This document shows, in pieces, positions 8,234 to 15,386 of a DNA stretch of 19,136 nt. The number at the start of each line of letters is the position of its first letter. Position 1 is the stretch's first letter. This DNA comes from HGM04593 sp964458275. Lineage in GTDB: Bacteria > Bacteroidota > Bacteroidia > Bacteroidales > Bacteroidaceae. The notes beneath the pieces are model-generated. The model did no database searches. It was not told where the DNA came from and saw only the letters and a list, made by a program, of their open reading frames with translations. The position numbers and the translations under genes were made by a program. The DNA lies in assembly GCA_964458275.1 (NCBI GenBank), contig CAYWIE010000050.1, positions 1-19,136 of the forward strand, written 5' to 3'.

Positions 8234-9343
8234 TTATTTAGGAGCTTTCCAATAGAGATATGCGGCTATGAAACTGTACAGGATATTCGGGAGCCATACT
8301 GCAAGAATCACCGGGGTATTTCCATTGAGGGCAAAGGTCGAAGATATTGTCTGGAAAAGTATGTATGAGAAACTGAGTCCCAGTCCTATTCCGAGCGAGA
8401 GTCCCATGCCGCCTTTTGTCTTTTTCGATGATAGGGAGGCGCCTATTATTGTCAGGATAAATGCCGCAAACGACATAGCTATGCGTTTGTGATATTCGAC
8501 CTCGAACTCCTTCACATTTGCCATTCCTCTTGATTTCTGATGCTTGATGTATGCTTTCAGTTCGGGACTCGTCATGGTCTCCTGCATACCCAGAGTTATG
8601 AGAAAGTCGCTCGGCTGGAATTTTATTATCGTGTCGAGCGGCTGACGCATATTGGAGCGTATTACCTCTTTGTCGTTATATAGTTCTCTGATTGTCCATC
8701 CTTTTGCTGTCCATTTATACTGTTCTTCGGGATGATAGGTGATGGTGCGGGCTGTCATGTGTGAGACCAGGCGCTTGTCGTCGAACTTGTCGAGCGAAAA
8801 GCGGTAGCCTGTCTTGTTACGGCTTTCGTAGCGCTCGATGTATGCGATGGTATTGTCGTCTATTTCGAGCTGTATGTTCCGCGCCGATTCAACCTGTTCC
8901 TTGCCCTTGTATTGCACTTCGAAGTCAATGCGCCGCTGGCTGCCCTGCGGTATTATGTAGGCTCCGAGAATATATGTTATCACAGCAATTATGCCTGCCG
9001 ATATCATATATGGGCGAAGCAACCGCTTAAAGCTCACACCCGATGCAAACGCTGCAATGATTTCGGAATTGTCGGCGAGCTTCGAGGTGAAATATATGAC
9101 GGCAATAAACACAAACAGAGCACTGAACATGTTCGAGTAATAGGGAACAAAGTTCAGATAATAGTCGAATACTATTGCATTTAACGGTGCATTGTAGTTC
9201 GAGAATTTATCTATGTTCTCATTGTAGTCGAAGACTACAATGATGGAAATGATCAATGCTATGGCAAAGAAGTATGTTCCTAAGAATTTGGTTATTATAT
9301 ACCAATCAAGTTTCTTGATGAAAAGGCTCCTGATATTTTTCAT
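8234..9343 (-). CDS. LptF/LptG family permease (YjgP/YjgQ), LPS export
   Basis: The 369-residue protein has three hydrophobic segments near the N-terminus (about 18-40, 58-82, 110-135), a long soluble part (about 140-270) and three more hydrophobic segments at the C-terminus (about 290-365). This is the LptF/LptG layout of six helices around a periplasmic beta-jellyroll domain. Members form the inner-membrane LptB2FG transporter that moves LPS to the Lpt bridge. The N-terminus (IKKLDWYIITKFLGTYFFAIAL) matches the family's first helix. I cannot decide between LptF and LptG. It begins 15 nt after tgt, a pairing I know from other Bacteroidales. Confidence 0.88.
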   Translation of the reverse strand: MKNIRSLFIKKLDWYIITKFLGTYFFAIALIISIIVVFDYNENIDKFSNYNAPLNAIVFDYYLNFVPYYSNMFSALFVFIAVIYFTSKLADNSEIIAAFASGVSFKRLLRPYMISAGIIAVITYILGAYIIPQGSQRRIDFEVQYKGKEQVESARNIQLEIDDNTIAYIERYESRNKTGYRFSLDKFDDKRLVSHMTARTITYHPEEQYKWTAKGWTIRELYNDKEVIRSNMRQPLDTIIKFQPSDFLITLGMQETMTSPELKAYIKHQKSRGMANVKEFEVEYHKRIAMSFAAFILTIIGASLSSKKTKGGMGLSLGIGLGLSFSYILFQTISSTFALNGNTPVILAVWLPNILYSFIAAYLYWKAPK

Positions 9344-9358
9344 AGTCGGCTTTAATTC

Positions 9359-10489
9359 TTACAGTCTGCGGGTTACTCTCTCCAGCATCTCCCTCTTCCA
9401 TGCAGCATAATCGTCGAGCAGTATATGTTTGCGTGCTTCGCCTGTGAGCCACACGTAGAATGCGAGGTTGTGCAACGATGCTATCTGCAATGCCAACAGT
9501 TCGTCTGCCACAAAGAGATGACGCAGATAGGCACGGCTGTACATCCTGTCGACATAAGACGCGCCATCTTCCTCTATGGGCGAGAAGTCCTGTTTCCACT
9601 TCTCGTTGCGCATGTTCATTATGCCGTTCTTTGTAAACAGCATGCCGTTGCGTCCGTTGCGGGTAGGCATTACACAGTCGAACATATCCACTCCTCTCTC
9701 TATTCCTTCGAGAATATTGGCAGGCGTTCCGACGCCCATCAGATAACGTGGTTTATCTTTTGGCAGAATTCCGTTTACCACCTCAATCATTTCGTACATC
9801 TTTTCTGTCGGCTCGCCCACAGCAAGACCGCCGATGGCATTGCCTGCACACTCTTTCGATGCAATATACTCCGCCGAGCGGCGACGCAAGTCGGGGTAGA
9901 CACATCCCTGCACTATAGGAAAGAGAGCCTGCTCGTATCCATACATAGGTTCCGTCTCGTCGAGTCGGGCTATGCAACGGTCGAGCCAACGATGTGTAAG
10001 TTCCATCGAACGTTTGGCATAGTTGTAGTCGGAATCTCCGGGAGGACATTCGTCGAATGCCATCATTATATCTGCACCGATTGTACGTTCAATGTCCATC
10101 ACACGTTCGGGAGAAAAAAAGTGTTTCGAACCATCTATGTGCGAACGGAACTCTACTCCCTCCTCGCGCAGTTTTCTTATATCTTTGAGAGAGAACACCT
10201 GGAATCCTCCACTGTCTGTGAGGATGGGACGCTCCCAACTGTTGAACTTATGCAGACCTCCGGCATTCTTCAGGACATCAAGTCCCGGACGCAGATAAAG
10301 ATGGTAAGTATTGCCCAATATTATCTGCGCCTTTATGTCTGTTGCAAGTTCAGGCATCTGTACTGCCTTTACAGAACCTACTGTGCCGACAGGCATGAAT
10401 ATCGGAGTCTCTATTACACCGTGCGCCGTATGCAAGAGTCCTGCTCTTGCATCGGAGCCGGTGTCTGTGTGTATCAAATCAAATTTCAC
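9359..10489 (-). CDS. tgt: Queuine/preQ1 tRNA-guanine transglycosylase
   Basis: The 376-residue protein matches Tgt along its length: it exchanges guanine-34 in GUN anticodons for the queuosine precursor. Visible are LTDSGGFQVFSL with the catalytic Asp 92, the substrate pocket MMAFDECPPG (142-151), PIVQGCVYPDLR, GGLAVGEP (220-227), and the nucleophile Asp 271 in FDCVMPTRNGRNG. Aligned without gaps to the E. coli zinc motif CDCYTC, this protein reads GASYVD (309-314): all three cysteine ligands are gone, although the histidine (H340 in SLHNLAFY) remains. I recall the same loss in other Bacteroidales Tgt proteins, so the enzyme is probably active. The start codon is GTG at 10489, within the end of lon (11-nt overlap), with GGAAGAAG just upstream; translation is likely coupled to lon. 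Confidence 0.95.
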   Translation of the reverse strand: MKFDLIHTDTGSDARAGLLHTAHGVIETPIFMPVGTVGSVKAVQMPELATDIKAQIILGNTYHLYLRPGLDVLKNAGGLHKFNSWERPILTDSGGFQVFSLKDIRKLREEGVEFRSHIDGSKHFFSPERVMDIERTIGADIMMAFDECPPGDSDYNYAKRSMELTHRWLDRCIARLDETEPMYGYEQALFPIVQGCVYPDLRRRSAEYIASKECAGNAIGGLAVGEPTEKMYEMIEVVNGILPKDKPRYLMGVGTPANILEGIERGVDMFDCVMPTRNGRNGMLFTKNGIMNMRNEKWKQDFSPIEEDGASYVDRMYSRAYLRHLFVADELLALQIASLHNLAFYVWLTGEARKHILLDDYAAWKREMLERVTRRL

Positions 10490-12950
10490 CTTCTTCCAAA
10501 TTTAATGGATTGTCAACTTTTTTGTCGAGCAGAGCAATATCCAGCACCTCTGAAATATCGTCAACATAGTGGAATACCAGACCTTTAAGATACTCTTCGG
10601 GAATGTTGTCTATGTCGCGCTTGTTCTCGGCACAGAGTATTATCTCTTTTATTCCGGCTCTCTTTGCTGCAAGTATCTTTTCTTTGATACCGCCTACGGA
10701 CAGCACTTTGCCGCGCAATGTTATTTCGCCGGTCATTGCAAGGCTTGCCTTAATACGGCGCTGTGTAAACGCCGACGCTATCGCTGTTACCATTGTTATG
10801 CCCGCTGAAGGACCATCTTTGGGAATAGCGCCTTCAGGTACATGAAGGTGGATGTTCCATTTTTCGAATACCGATACGGGAATACCGAGTTGCGAAGCGT
10901 GCGATTTCACATATTCCAATGCCAGCATTGCCGACTCCTTCATTACATCGCCAAGATTGCCGGTAAGTGTTACTCTGGAATTTCTGCCACGGCTGAGGCT
11001 GGTCTCTATATACAGAATGTCTCCACCGGCTGCCGTCCAGGCAAGACCGATAACGACGCCTGCGTAATTGTTGCCTTGATAGGTCTCGCGTGAAAATTCC
11101 TGCGGTCCTAAAATCTCGGCAAGATGTTCGGGCTTCAGCACCGGATACTTCACTTCGTCGTAACATGCACGCTGGTATGCAATGCGACGGCAGATCTTGC
11201 TGATTTTCTTCTTGAGTTCACGTACACCTGATTCGCGTGTGTAATTATCAATCAAGGCCGCAATGACATTCTTGCGTATAGCGACTTTTTCGTCTTCAAT
11301 GCCGTTGCGTTTCATCTCGTCGGGAATGAGGTGGCGACGTGCAATCTCTATCTTTTCTTCTGTAATGTATCCGCTTACCTCTATAACCTCCATGCGGTCG
11401 AGAAGAGCGGGAGGTATCGTGTTCAGATTGTTTGCTGTGGCAATGAACATCACTTTCGAAAGGTCATACTCCACATCGAGGAAATTGTCGTGGAATGCGG
11501 TGTTCTGCTCAGGGTCGAGCACTTCGAGCAACGCCGACGAGGGGTCGCCGTGAATAGAGTTCTGCCCCACCTTGTCAATTTCGTCGAGCACAAAGACAGG
11601 ATTGTCGCTTCCGGCTTTAATAATACCTTTAATAATACGTCCGGGCATAGCGCCGATGTATGTCTTGCGATGTCCGCGTATTTCAGCTTCGTCGTGTACG
11701 CCTCCGAGCGACATGCGCACATATTTTCGCTTCAGTGCCCTTGCAATAGAACAGCCGAGCGATGTCTTTCCTACTCCCGGAGGGCCGTAGAGACAGATGA
11801 TAGGAGACTTAAGGTCGCCGCGCATCTTTATCACGGCAAGGTGTTCGAGAATTCTCTCCTTTACTTTGTCCATGCCGTAGTGATCTCTGTCGAGCACCGT
11901 CTTTGCATTCTTTATGTCAAGATTGTCGGCTGTGCATTTGCCCCACGGCAGACTGAGCATCACCTGCAGGTAGTTCAACTGTACATTATAGTCGGGAGAC
12001 TGCATGTTGAGACGTTCCAATTTAGCAATCTCTTTTTCAAACACCTCCTGGACCTCCTTGCTCCATTTCTTGGTTTCAGCCTTTTTGAGCATCTCTTCAA
12101 CATCCTGATCCTGCGAAGTGATATTTCCCAATTCCTCTTGAATGCTTTTTATCTGCTGATTGAGATAATACTCTTTTTGCTGCTTGTCGAGAACGGTTTG
12201 TGTCCGTTTGTCTATTTTATCCTGCAACTTCGAATATGCATACTCGCTTTTAAGCTGTTTCAGCAGTCTGTATGCACGCTCAATCAACGAGTCAGCCTTA
12301 ATCATTTCGAATTTTTCGTCGAGAGAGGTCTTGCAGCCCGAACATAGGTTGCTTATGAAAGTTTCCGCAGGAGCATGGCTCAGTGTCATAATCATTTCGC
12401 GGTACGATGTATCGGGATGATTAATCACCATCCTTCTTGCTGTCTTTTTGCACGATTCGTAAAGCGCCTTGAACTCCTCTGTGTTGAGTTGGGAATCATC
12501 AACGTCGCTGAATTGTTCAACTTCTCCTACAAGGTAAGGCTTGATTCTGGTTATCTCCTTAAGGCGGACGCGTCCTACACCCTGCAACAGAACGGTTGTA
12601 ATGCCTTCGTTCAATTCAACCACCTGCATAATCTTTGCCAATGCGCCAATGGGATAAAGGTCATAAAGTCCCGGAAATTCTATATTGCTGTCTTTCTGAC
12701 AAGCAACAGCGACAAGGTTCTTGCTGTCTGAATTCTTTCTGACCAATCTCAAAGAACTGTCTCTTGTAACAGTTACAGGCATCACCATGCCTGGAAACAG
12801 GAACTTGTCTCTCAACGGCAAAATAGGGAGCTCGTTTTCAGATATTTCAAATTCTTCGCCGTTTTCTTCGGAATGTTCCAAATTGTCAATGACATCATCA
12901 AATTCTTCGATATCCTTCAGTACGGATTTTATGTCGATTTTTTTACTCAT
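10479..12950 (-). CDS. lon: ATP-dependent Lon protease
   Basis: I take the start at 12950 (MSKKIDIKSVLKD), giving 823 residues. The frame is open 17 codons further up, but that stretch (MFTIVIWIDY...) is not Lon-like. Order: substrate-binding N-domain (about 40-240, ELPILPLRDKFLFPG), coiled helical region (about 245-340), AAA+ module with Walker A GPPGVGKT (389-396) and Walker B VFVLDEID (452-459), and C-terminal protease domain with Ser 715 in PKDGPSAG and Lys 758 in GGIKEKI, the Ser-Lys dyad. Lon degrades misfolded and regulatory proteins in the cytoplasm. The N-terminus is acidic (EEFDDVIDNLEHSEENGEEFE). It is the first gene of the minus-strand unit, behind a candidate promoter at 13072-13103, and overlaps tgt by 11 nt. 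Confidence 0.97.
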   Translation of the reverse strand: MSKKIDIKSVLKDIEEFDDVIDNLEHSEENGEEFEISENELPILPLRDKFLFPGMVMPVTVTRDSSLRLVRKNSDSKNLVAVACQKDSNIEFPGLYDLYPIGALAKIMQVVELNEGITTVLLQGVGRVRLKEITRIKPYLVGEVEQFSDVDDSQLNTEEFKALYESCKKTARRMVINHPDTSYREMIMTLSHAPAETFISNLCSGCKTSLDEKFEMIKADSLIERAYRLLKQLKSEYAYSKLQDKIDKRTQTVLDKQQKEYYLNQQIKSIQEELGNITSQDQDVEEMLKKAETKKWSKEVQEVFEKEIAKLERLNMQSPDYNVQLNYLQVMLSLPWGKCTADNLDIKNAKTVLDRDHYGMDKVKERILEHLAVIKMRGDLKSPIICLYGPPGVGKTSLGCSIARALKRKYVRMSLGGVHDEAEIRGHRKTYIGAMPGRIIKGIIKAGSDNPVFVLDEIDKVGQNSIHGDPSSALLEVLDPEQNTAFHDNFLDVEYDLSKVMFIATANNLNTIPPALLDRMEVIEVSGYITEEKIEIARRHLIPDEMKRNGIEDEKVAIRKNVIAALIDNYTRESGVRELKKKISKICRRIAYQRACYDEVKYPVLKPEHLAEILGPQEFSRETYQGNNYAGVVIGLAWTAAGGDILYIETSLSRGRNSRVTLTGNLGDVMKESAMLALEYVKSHASQLGIPVSVFEKWNIHLHVPEGAIPKDGPSAGITMVTAIASAFTQRRIKASLAMTGEITLRGKVLSVGGIKEKILAAKRAGIKEIILCAENKRDIDNIPEEYLKGLVFHYVDDISEVLDIALLDKKVDNPLNLEEGEI

Positions 12951-13071
12951 AAAAATAAAATATTTTATACTATAATCTATCCAAATTACAATGGTAAACA
13001 AGCATCGGATTCTTTCGTCAAATGCAATGCCGACTAATATGTTTATGTTGTTTTGTCGTGGATTTAGTCTA

Positions 13072-13103
13072 CAAAGTTACAATAAATTCGCTTAAAAGAG
13101 AAA
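13072..13103 (-). promoter_or_regulatory. Candidate lon promoter
   Basis: On the minus strand TAACTTTG (13079-13072) fits the Bacteroidota -7 box TAnnTTTG. Twenty bases upstream is TTTC (13103-13100), one base off the TTTG -33 element. The leader to the lon ATG would be about 115 nt. Confidence 0.45.
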
Positions 13104-13407
13104 TTTGGGGCATAATAATTGGCGGATGACAGCTTCATGGAATGGACTTAAATGCAAATATCGGTATTGTGTCATATTGCAGCTATTTTTTTGTTTTATG
13201 GCTTGACAAGTTGAACGGCATTAACGTGGAACTCGCCAATGAAATATAATTGATTTTTATTTTTGAGTTGCAGAGAGGTTGCATTCCCACAAACCCAACC
13301 TGACAATTAACATCTTTTAAAACTTAGGATTGAAATGTTGCATCCGGGAAACAGCTTCTTGCCATACAGCGTTTAAGCAAGATTTTGTGCGGATTTTGCA
13401 CAGAGAT

Positions 13408-13438
13408 TTTGCAAATTCACATAATATTATTATCTTTG
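13408..13438 (+). promoter_or_regulatory. Promoter of the rimP-nusA-infB operon
   Basis: TTTG at 13408-13411 and TATCTTTG at 13431-13438 are separated by 19 nt. This is an exact match to the Bacteroidota -33/-7 promoter pattern (TTTG, about 19 nt, TAnnTTTG). Transcription should start near 13443-13446, giving a leader of about 80 nt before rimP. Confidence 0.75.
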
Positions 13439-13458
13439 CAAGTGAAATGATGAGAATT

Positions 13459-13484
13459 GAGGGGCACGAACGCCCCTCTTTTTT
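13459..13484 (+). terminator. Leader terminator (candidate attenuator) ahead of rimP-nusA-infB
   Basis: GAGGGGC (13459-13465) and GCCCCTC (13472-13478) form a perfect 7-bp GC-rich stem with loop ACGAAC, followed immediately by six T (13479-13484). This is a textbook intrinsic terminator. It lies about 15 nt after the predicted start point and 40 nt before the rimP ATG, on the operon's own strand, with no gene between promoter and hairpin. It therefore cannot be a normal 3' end and is best read as an attenuator, or as the end of a very short RNA of about 40 nt. Confidence 0.75.
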
Positions 13485-13524
13485 GTACACCATAAACAAT
13501 TCATTACATTATTATTAAATCTAT

Positions 13525-13992
13525 ATGATTGATAAACAGAAAGTTGTAGAGCTTATTAATGAATGGCTCGAAGACAAGGAGCATTTCCTGGTAGATGTTT
13601 CAATAGGCAAGGACGACAAAATCACGGTAGAAATTGATCATGCAGAAGGCGTGTGGATCGAAGATTGTGCCGATTTGAGCCGGCATATTGAGTCCGGACT
13701 GAGTCGCGACAGTGAAGACTATGAGTTGGAGGTCGGTTCAGCCGGATTGGGACAACCCTTCAAAGTCGTTCAGCAATACATCAATCACATAGGCAAAGAG
13801 GTTGAAGTTCTCAGCAAAGAGGGAAAGAAGCTTAAGGGTATTCTCAAATCGGCAGATGAAGAGGCTTTTACCATTGCTGTAAGTAAAAAGGAGAAGGTGG
13901 AGGGTGCAAAGCGTCCCCAGCTTGTCGAGGTTGAATACAAATTTGCATTCAACGAAGTTAAATACACAAAGTATATAATAAAATTCAAATAA
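13525..13992 (+). CDS. rimP: Ribosome maturation factor RimP
   Basis: The 155-residue protein matches RimP in size and position directly before nusA. RimP binds the 30S subunit late in assembly and is needed for its maturation. Visible are the N-terminal alpha/beta domain (about 1-75; ITVEIDHAEGVWIEDCADLSRHIE), the linking motif LEVGSAGLGQPF (equivalent to the E. coli LEVSSPGLDRPL) and the C-terminal SH3-like barrel (about 85-155; GKEVEVLSKEGKKLKGILKSADE). The ATG at 13525 is the first in frame after the leader terminator. nusA follows after 4 nt. Confidence 0.93.
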   Translation: MIDKQKVVELINEWLEDKEHFLVDVSIGKDDKITVEIDHAEGVWIEDCADLSRHIESGLSRDSEDYELEVGSAGLGQPFKVVQQYINHIGKEVEVLSKEGKKLKGILKSADEEAFTIAVSKKEKVEGAKRPQLVEVEYKFAFNEVKYTKYIIKFK

Positions 13993-13996
13993 CAAT

Positions 13997-15280
13997 ATGG
14001 CAAAGAAAGAGGAAACCATAAATCTGCTGGATACATTTCAGGAGTTTAAAGAGTCGAAGAACATCGACCGTACAACAATGATAAGCGTACTCGAAGAGAG
14101 TTTCCGCAAAGTGTTGGTGAACATGTATGGCACCGACGAGAACTACTCTATCATAGTCAACCCCGACCGTGGCGACCTTGAGATACAGCGTCGCAGAACC
14201 ATTGTGGCTGATGGCGAAGTGAAGAACGACAACATGGAGATATCATTGAGTGAGGCTCAACAGATTGACGACTCGTTTGAGGTTGGCGAAGAGGTTAGTG
14301 AAATTATCAAGTTCGCAGAATTCGGCCGTCGCGTAATCCTTAATCTTCGCCAGACATTGGCATCGAAGATTCTTGAACTCGAAAAAGACAGTCTCTGCAA
14401 CAAGTATACAGCCCGAATCGGTCAAATCGTTTCGGCAGAAGTATATCAGATCTGGAAGAAAGAGATACTGTTGATGGATGACGAGAAAAACGAACTCATT
14501 CTCCCCAAAAGCGAGCAGATACCTTCGGACTTCTATCGCAAAGGCGACATGGTACGCGCAGTTGTGGCTCGCGTAGACAACCCCAACGGCAACCCAAAAA
14601 TTATCCTCAGTCGTACTTCTCCCATGTTCCTTGAGCGTCTCTTCGAGCTTGAAGTTCCCGAAATCAACGACGGACTCATCACCATCAAAAAGATTGCCCG
14701 CATACCAGGAGAGCGCGCAAAGATAGCAGTAGAGTCATATGATGACCGCATCGACCCTGTAGGAGCATGCGTCGGAGTAAAAGGCTCGCGCATCCACGGC
14801 ATTGTGCGCGAATTGAGAAACGAGAATATTGATGTCATCAACTACACATCAAACATAGAGCTCTTCATCAAGCGTGCCTTAAGCCCGGCGAAGGTATTCA
14901 CTGTATATCTGAACAACGACAAACGTACCGCAGATGTCTATCTGAAGCCCGAAGAGGTATCGTTGGCAATCGGTAAAAACGGTTTGAACATCAAGCTTGC
15001 AAGTATGCTTACCGAATATACCATAGATGTATACCGCGAGAATGACACACAGGAAGATGACATTTACATCGAAGAATTCTCAGATGAAATAGATGAGTGG
15101 ATAATTGCTGCTATCAAGAAGATTGGTCTCGACACAGCAAAAGCAGTATTGCGCGCACCCCGCGAAATGCTTGTAGAGAAAGCCGACCTCGAAGAAGATA
15201 CAGTAGACAATATACTCAGCATCTTAAGAGCAGAATTCGAGGACGACAAAGACAACAGTGAGGATAGCAGCAAAGAGTAA
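13997..15280 (+). CDS. nusA: Transcription termination/antitermination factor NusA
   Basis: The 427-residue protein has the NusA order: RNA-polymerase-binding N-domain (about 1-130), S1 domain (about 135-205, GQIVSAEVYQIWKKEILL), KH1 with GVKGSRIHGIV (260-270) and KH2 with IGKNGLNIKLAS (325-336). A short helical end (about 365-410) and an acidic tail (EDDKDNSEDSSKE) complete it. It lacks the two extra C-terminal repeats of the 495-residue E. coli protein, as is usual outside Gammaproteobacteria. NusA binds elongating RNA polymerase and increases pausing and termination at hairpins. That matters here because a terminator hairpin precedes its own operon, which suggests self-limiting expression (inference). 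Confidence 0.96.
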   Translation: MAKKEETINLLDTFQEFKESKNIDRTTMISVLEESFRKVLVNMYGTDENYSIIVNPDRGDLEIQRRRTIVADGEVKNDNMEISLSEAQQIDDSFEVGEEVSEIIKFAEFGRRVILNLRQTLASKILELEKDSLCNKYTARIGQIVSAEVYQIWKKEILLMDDEKNELILPKSEQIPSDFYRKGDMVRAVVARVDNPNGNPKIILSRTSPMFLERLFELEVPEINDGLITIKKIARIPGERAKIAVESYDDRIDPVGACVGVKGSRIHGIVRELRNENIDVINYTSNIELFIKRALSPAKVFTVYLNNDKRTADVYLKPEEVSLAIGKNGLNIKLASMLTEYTIDVYRENDTQEDDIYIEEFSDEIDEWIIAAIKKIGLDTAKAVLRAPREMLVEKADLEEDTVDNILSILRAEFEDDKDNSEDSSKE

Positions 15281-15286
15281 CAATCG

Positions 15287-15371
15287 AGAAGCTGTTTGAA
15301 TTTTATTGGAAAATATTTTTATCATTGCGAAGCTGGTTTCGGTTTCCCGAAATAAAATTTAAACAGCTTCT
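15287..15371. repeat. Long inverted repeat filling the nusA-infB spacer
   Basis: Arms 15287-15307 and 15351-15371 are 21 nt each (outer end AGAAGCTGTTT) and match at 20 of 21 positions, the one difference still allowing a G-U pair in RNA. The 43-nt interior holds a second copy of the arm end, GAAGCTGGTTT (15329-15339), and a small perfect hairpin TTTCGG-TTTC-CCGAAA (15337-15352). The right arm can thus pair with either of two left partners, giving mutually exclusive folds. No target-site duplication is obvious. It may be a miniature mobile or palindromic repeat, an mRNA processing site, or an intra-operon regulatory structure. Confidence 0.75.
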
Positions 15372-15386
15372 AAAACACACCGACGA

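Larger units (their letters stand above)
12951..13524. other. Gene-free divergent intergenic region between lon and rimP
   Basis: This 574-bp A/T-rich stretch separates two divergent operons. Its right end holds the rimP promoter and a leader terminator; its left part holds a candidate lon promoter. In between (about 13105-13400) I see no convincing gene: the open frames there are short, lack motifs and disagree in strand. An 11-nt word AAACAGCTTCT at 13349-13359 repeats the right arm of the inverted repeat at 15287-15371 and may be a worn copy of the same repeat. Confidence 0.7.

Noticed and set aside
9425..10588. 387-codon plus-strand open frame antisense to tgt
   Set aside because: It lies almost wholly opposite a clearly conserved tgt, has no recognisable motif and reads as an odd Cys/His/Tyr-rich protein, typical of the shadow frame of a codon-biased gene.
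11331..12347. 338-codon plus-strand open frame antisense to lon
   Set aside because: Fully opposite conserved lon AAA+ and helical regions; composition is that of a shadow frame and there is no promoter or start signal.
12951..13001. Upstream start for Lon adding 17 residues
   Set aside because: The added residues are hydrophobic and unlike Lon N-termini; ATG at 12950 gives the expected MSKKIDI-type start.
13152..13214. Possible 20-residue hydrophobic peptide MQISVLCHIAAIFLFYGLTS
   Set aside because: No promoter, no ribosome binding site and too short to separate from chance in A/T-rich DNA.
13258..13265. Extra TAnnTTTG-like box (TATTTTTG) on the plus strand
   Set aside because: No TTTG at the -33 spacing and the surrounding sequence is T-rich, so a chance match is likely; the rimP promoter at 13408-13438 is much better.
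13330..13518. 62-codon plus-strand frame in the lon-rimP intergenic region
   Set aside because: It runs straight through the rimP promoter and leader terminator, has no motif, and a minus-strand frame covers the same bases.
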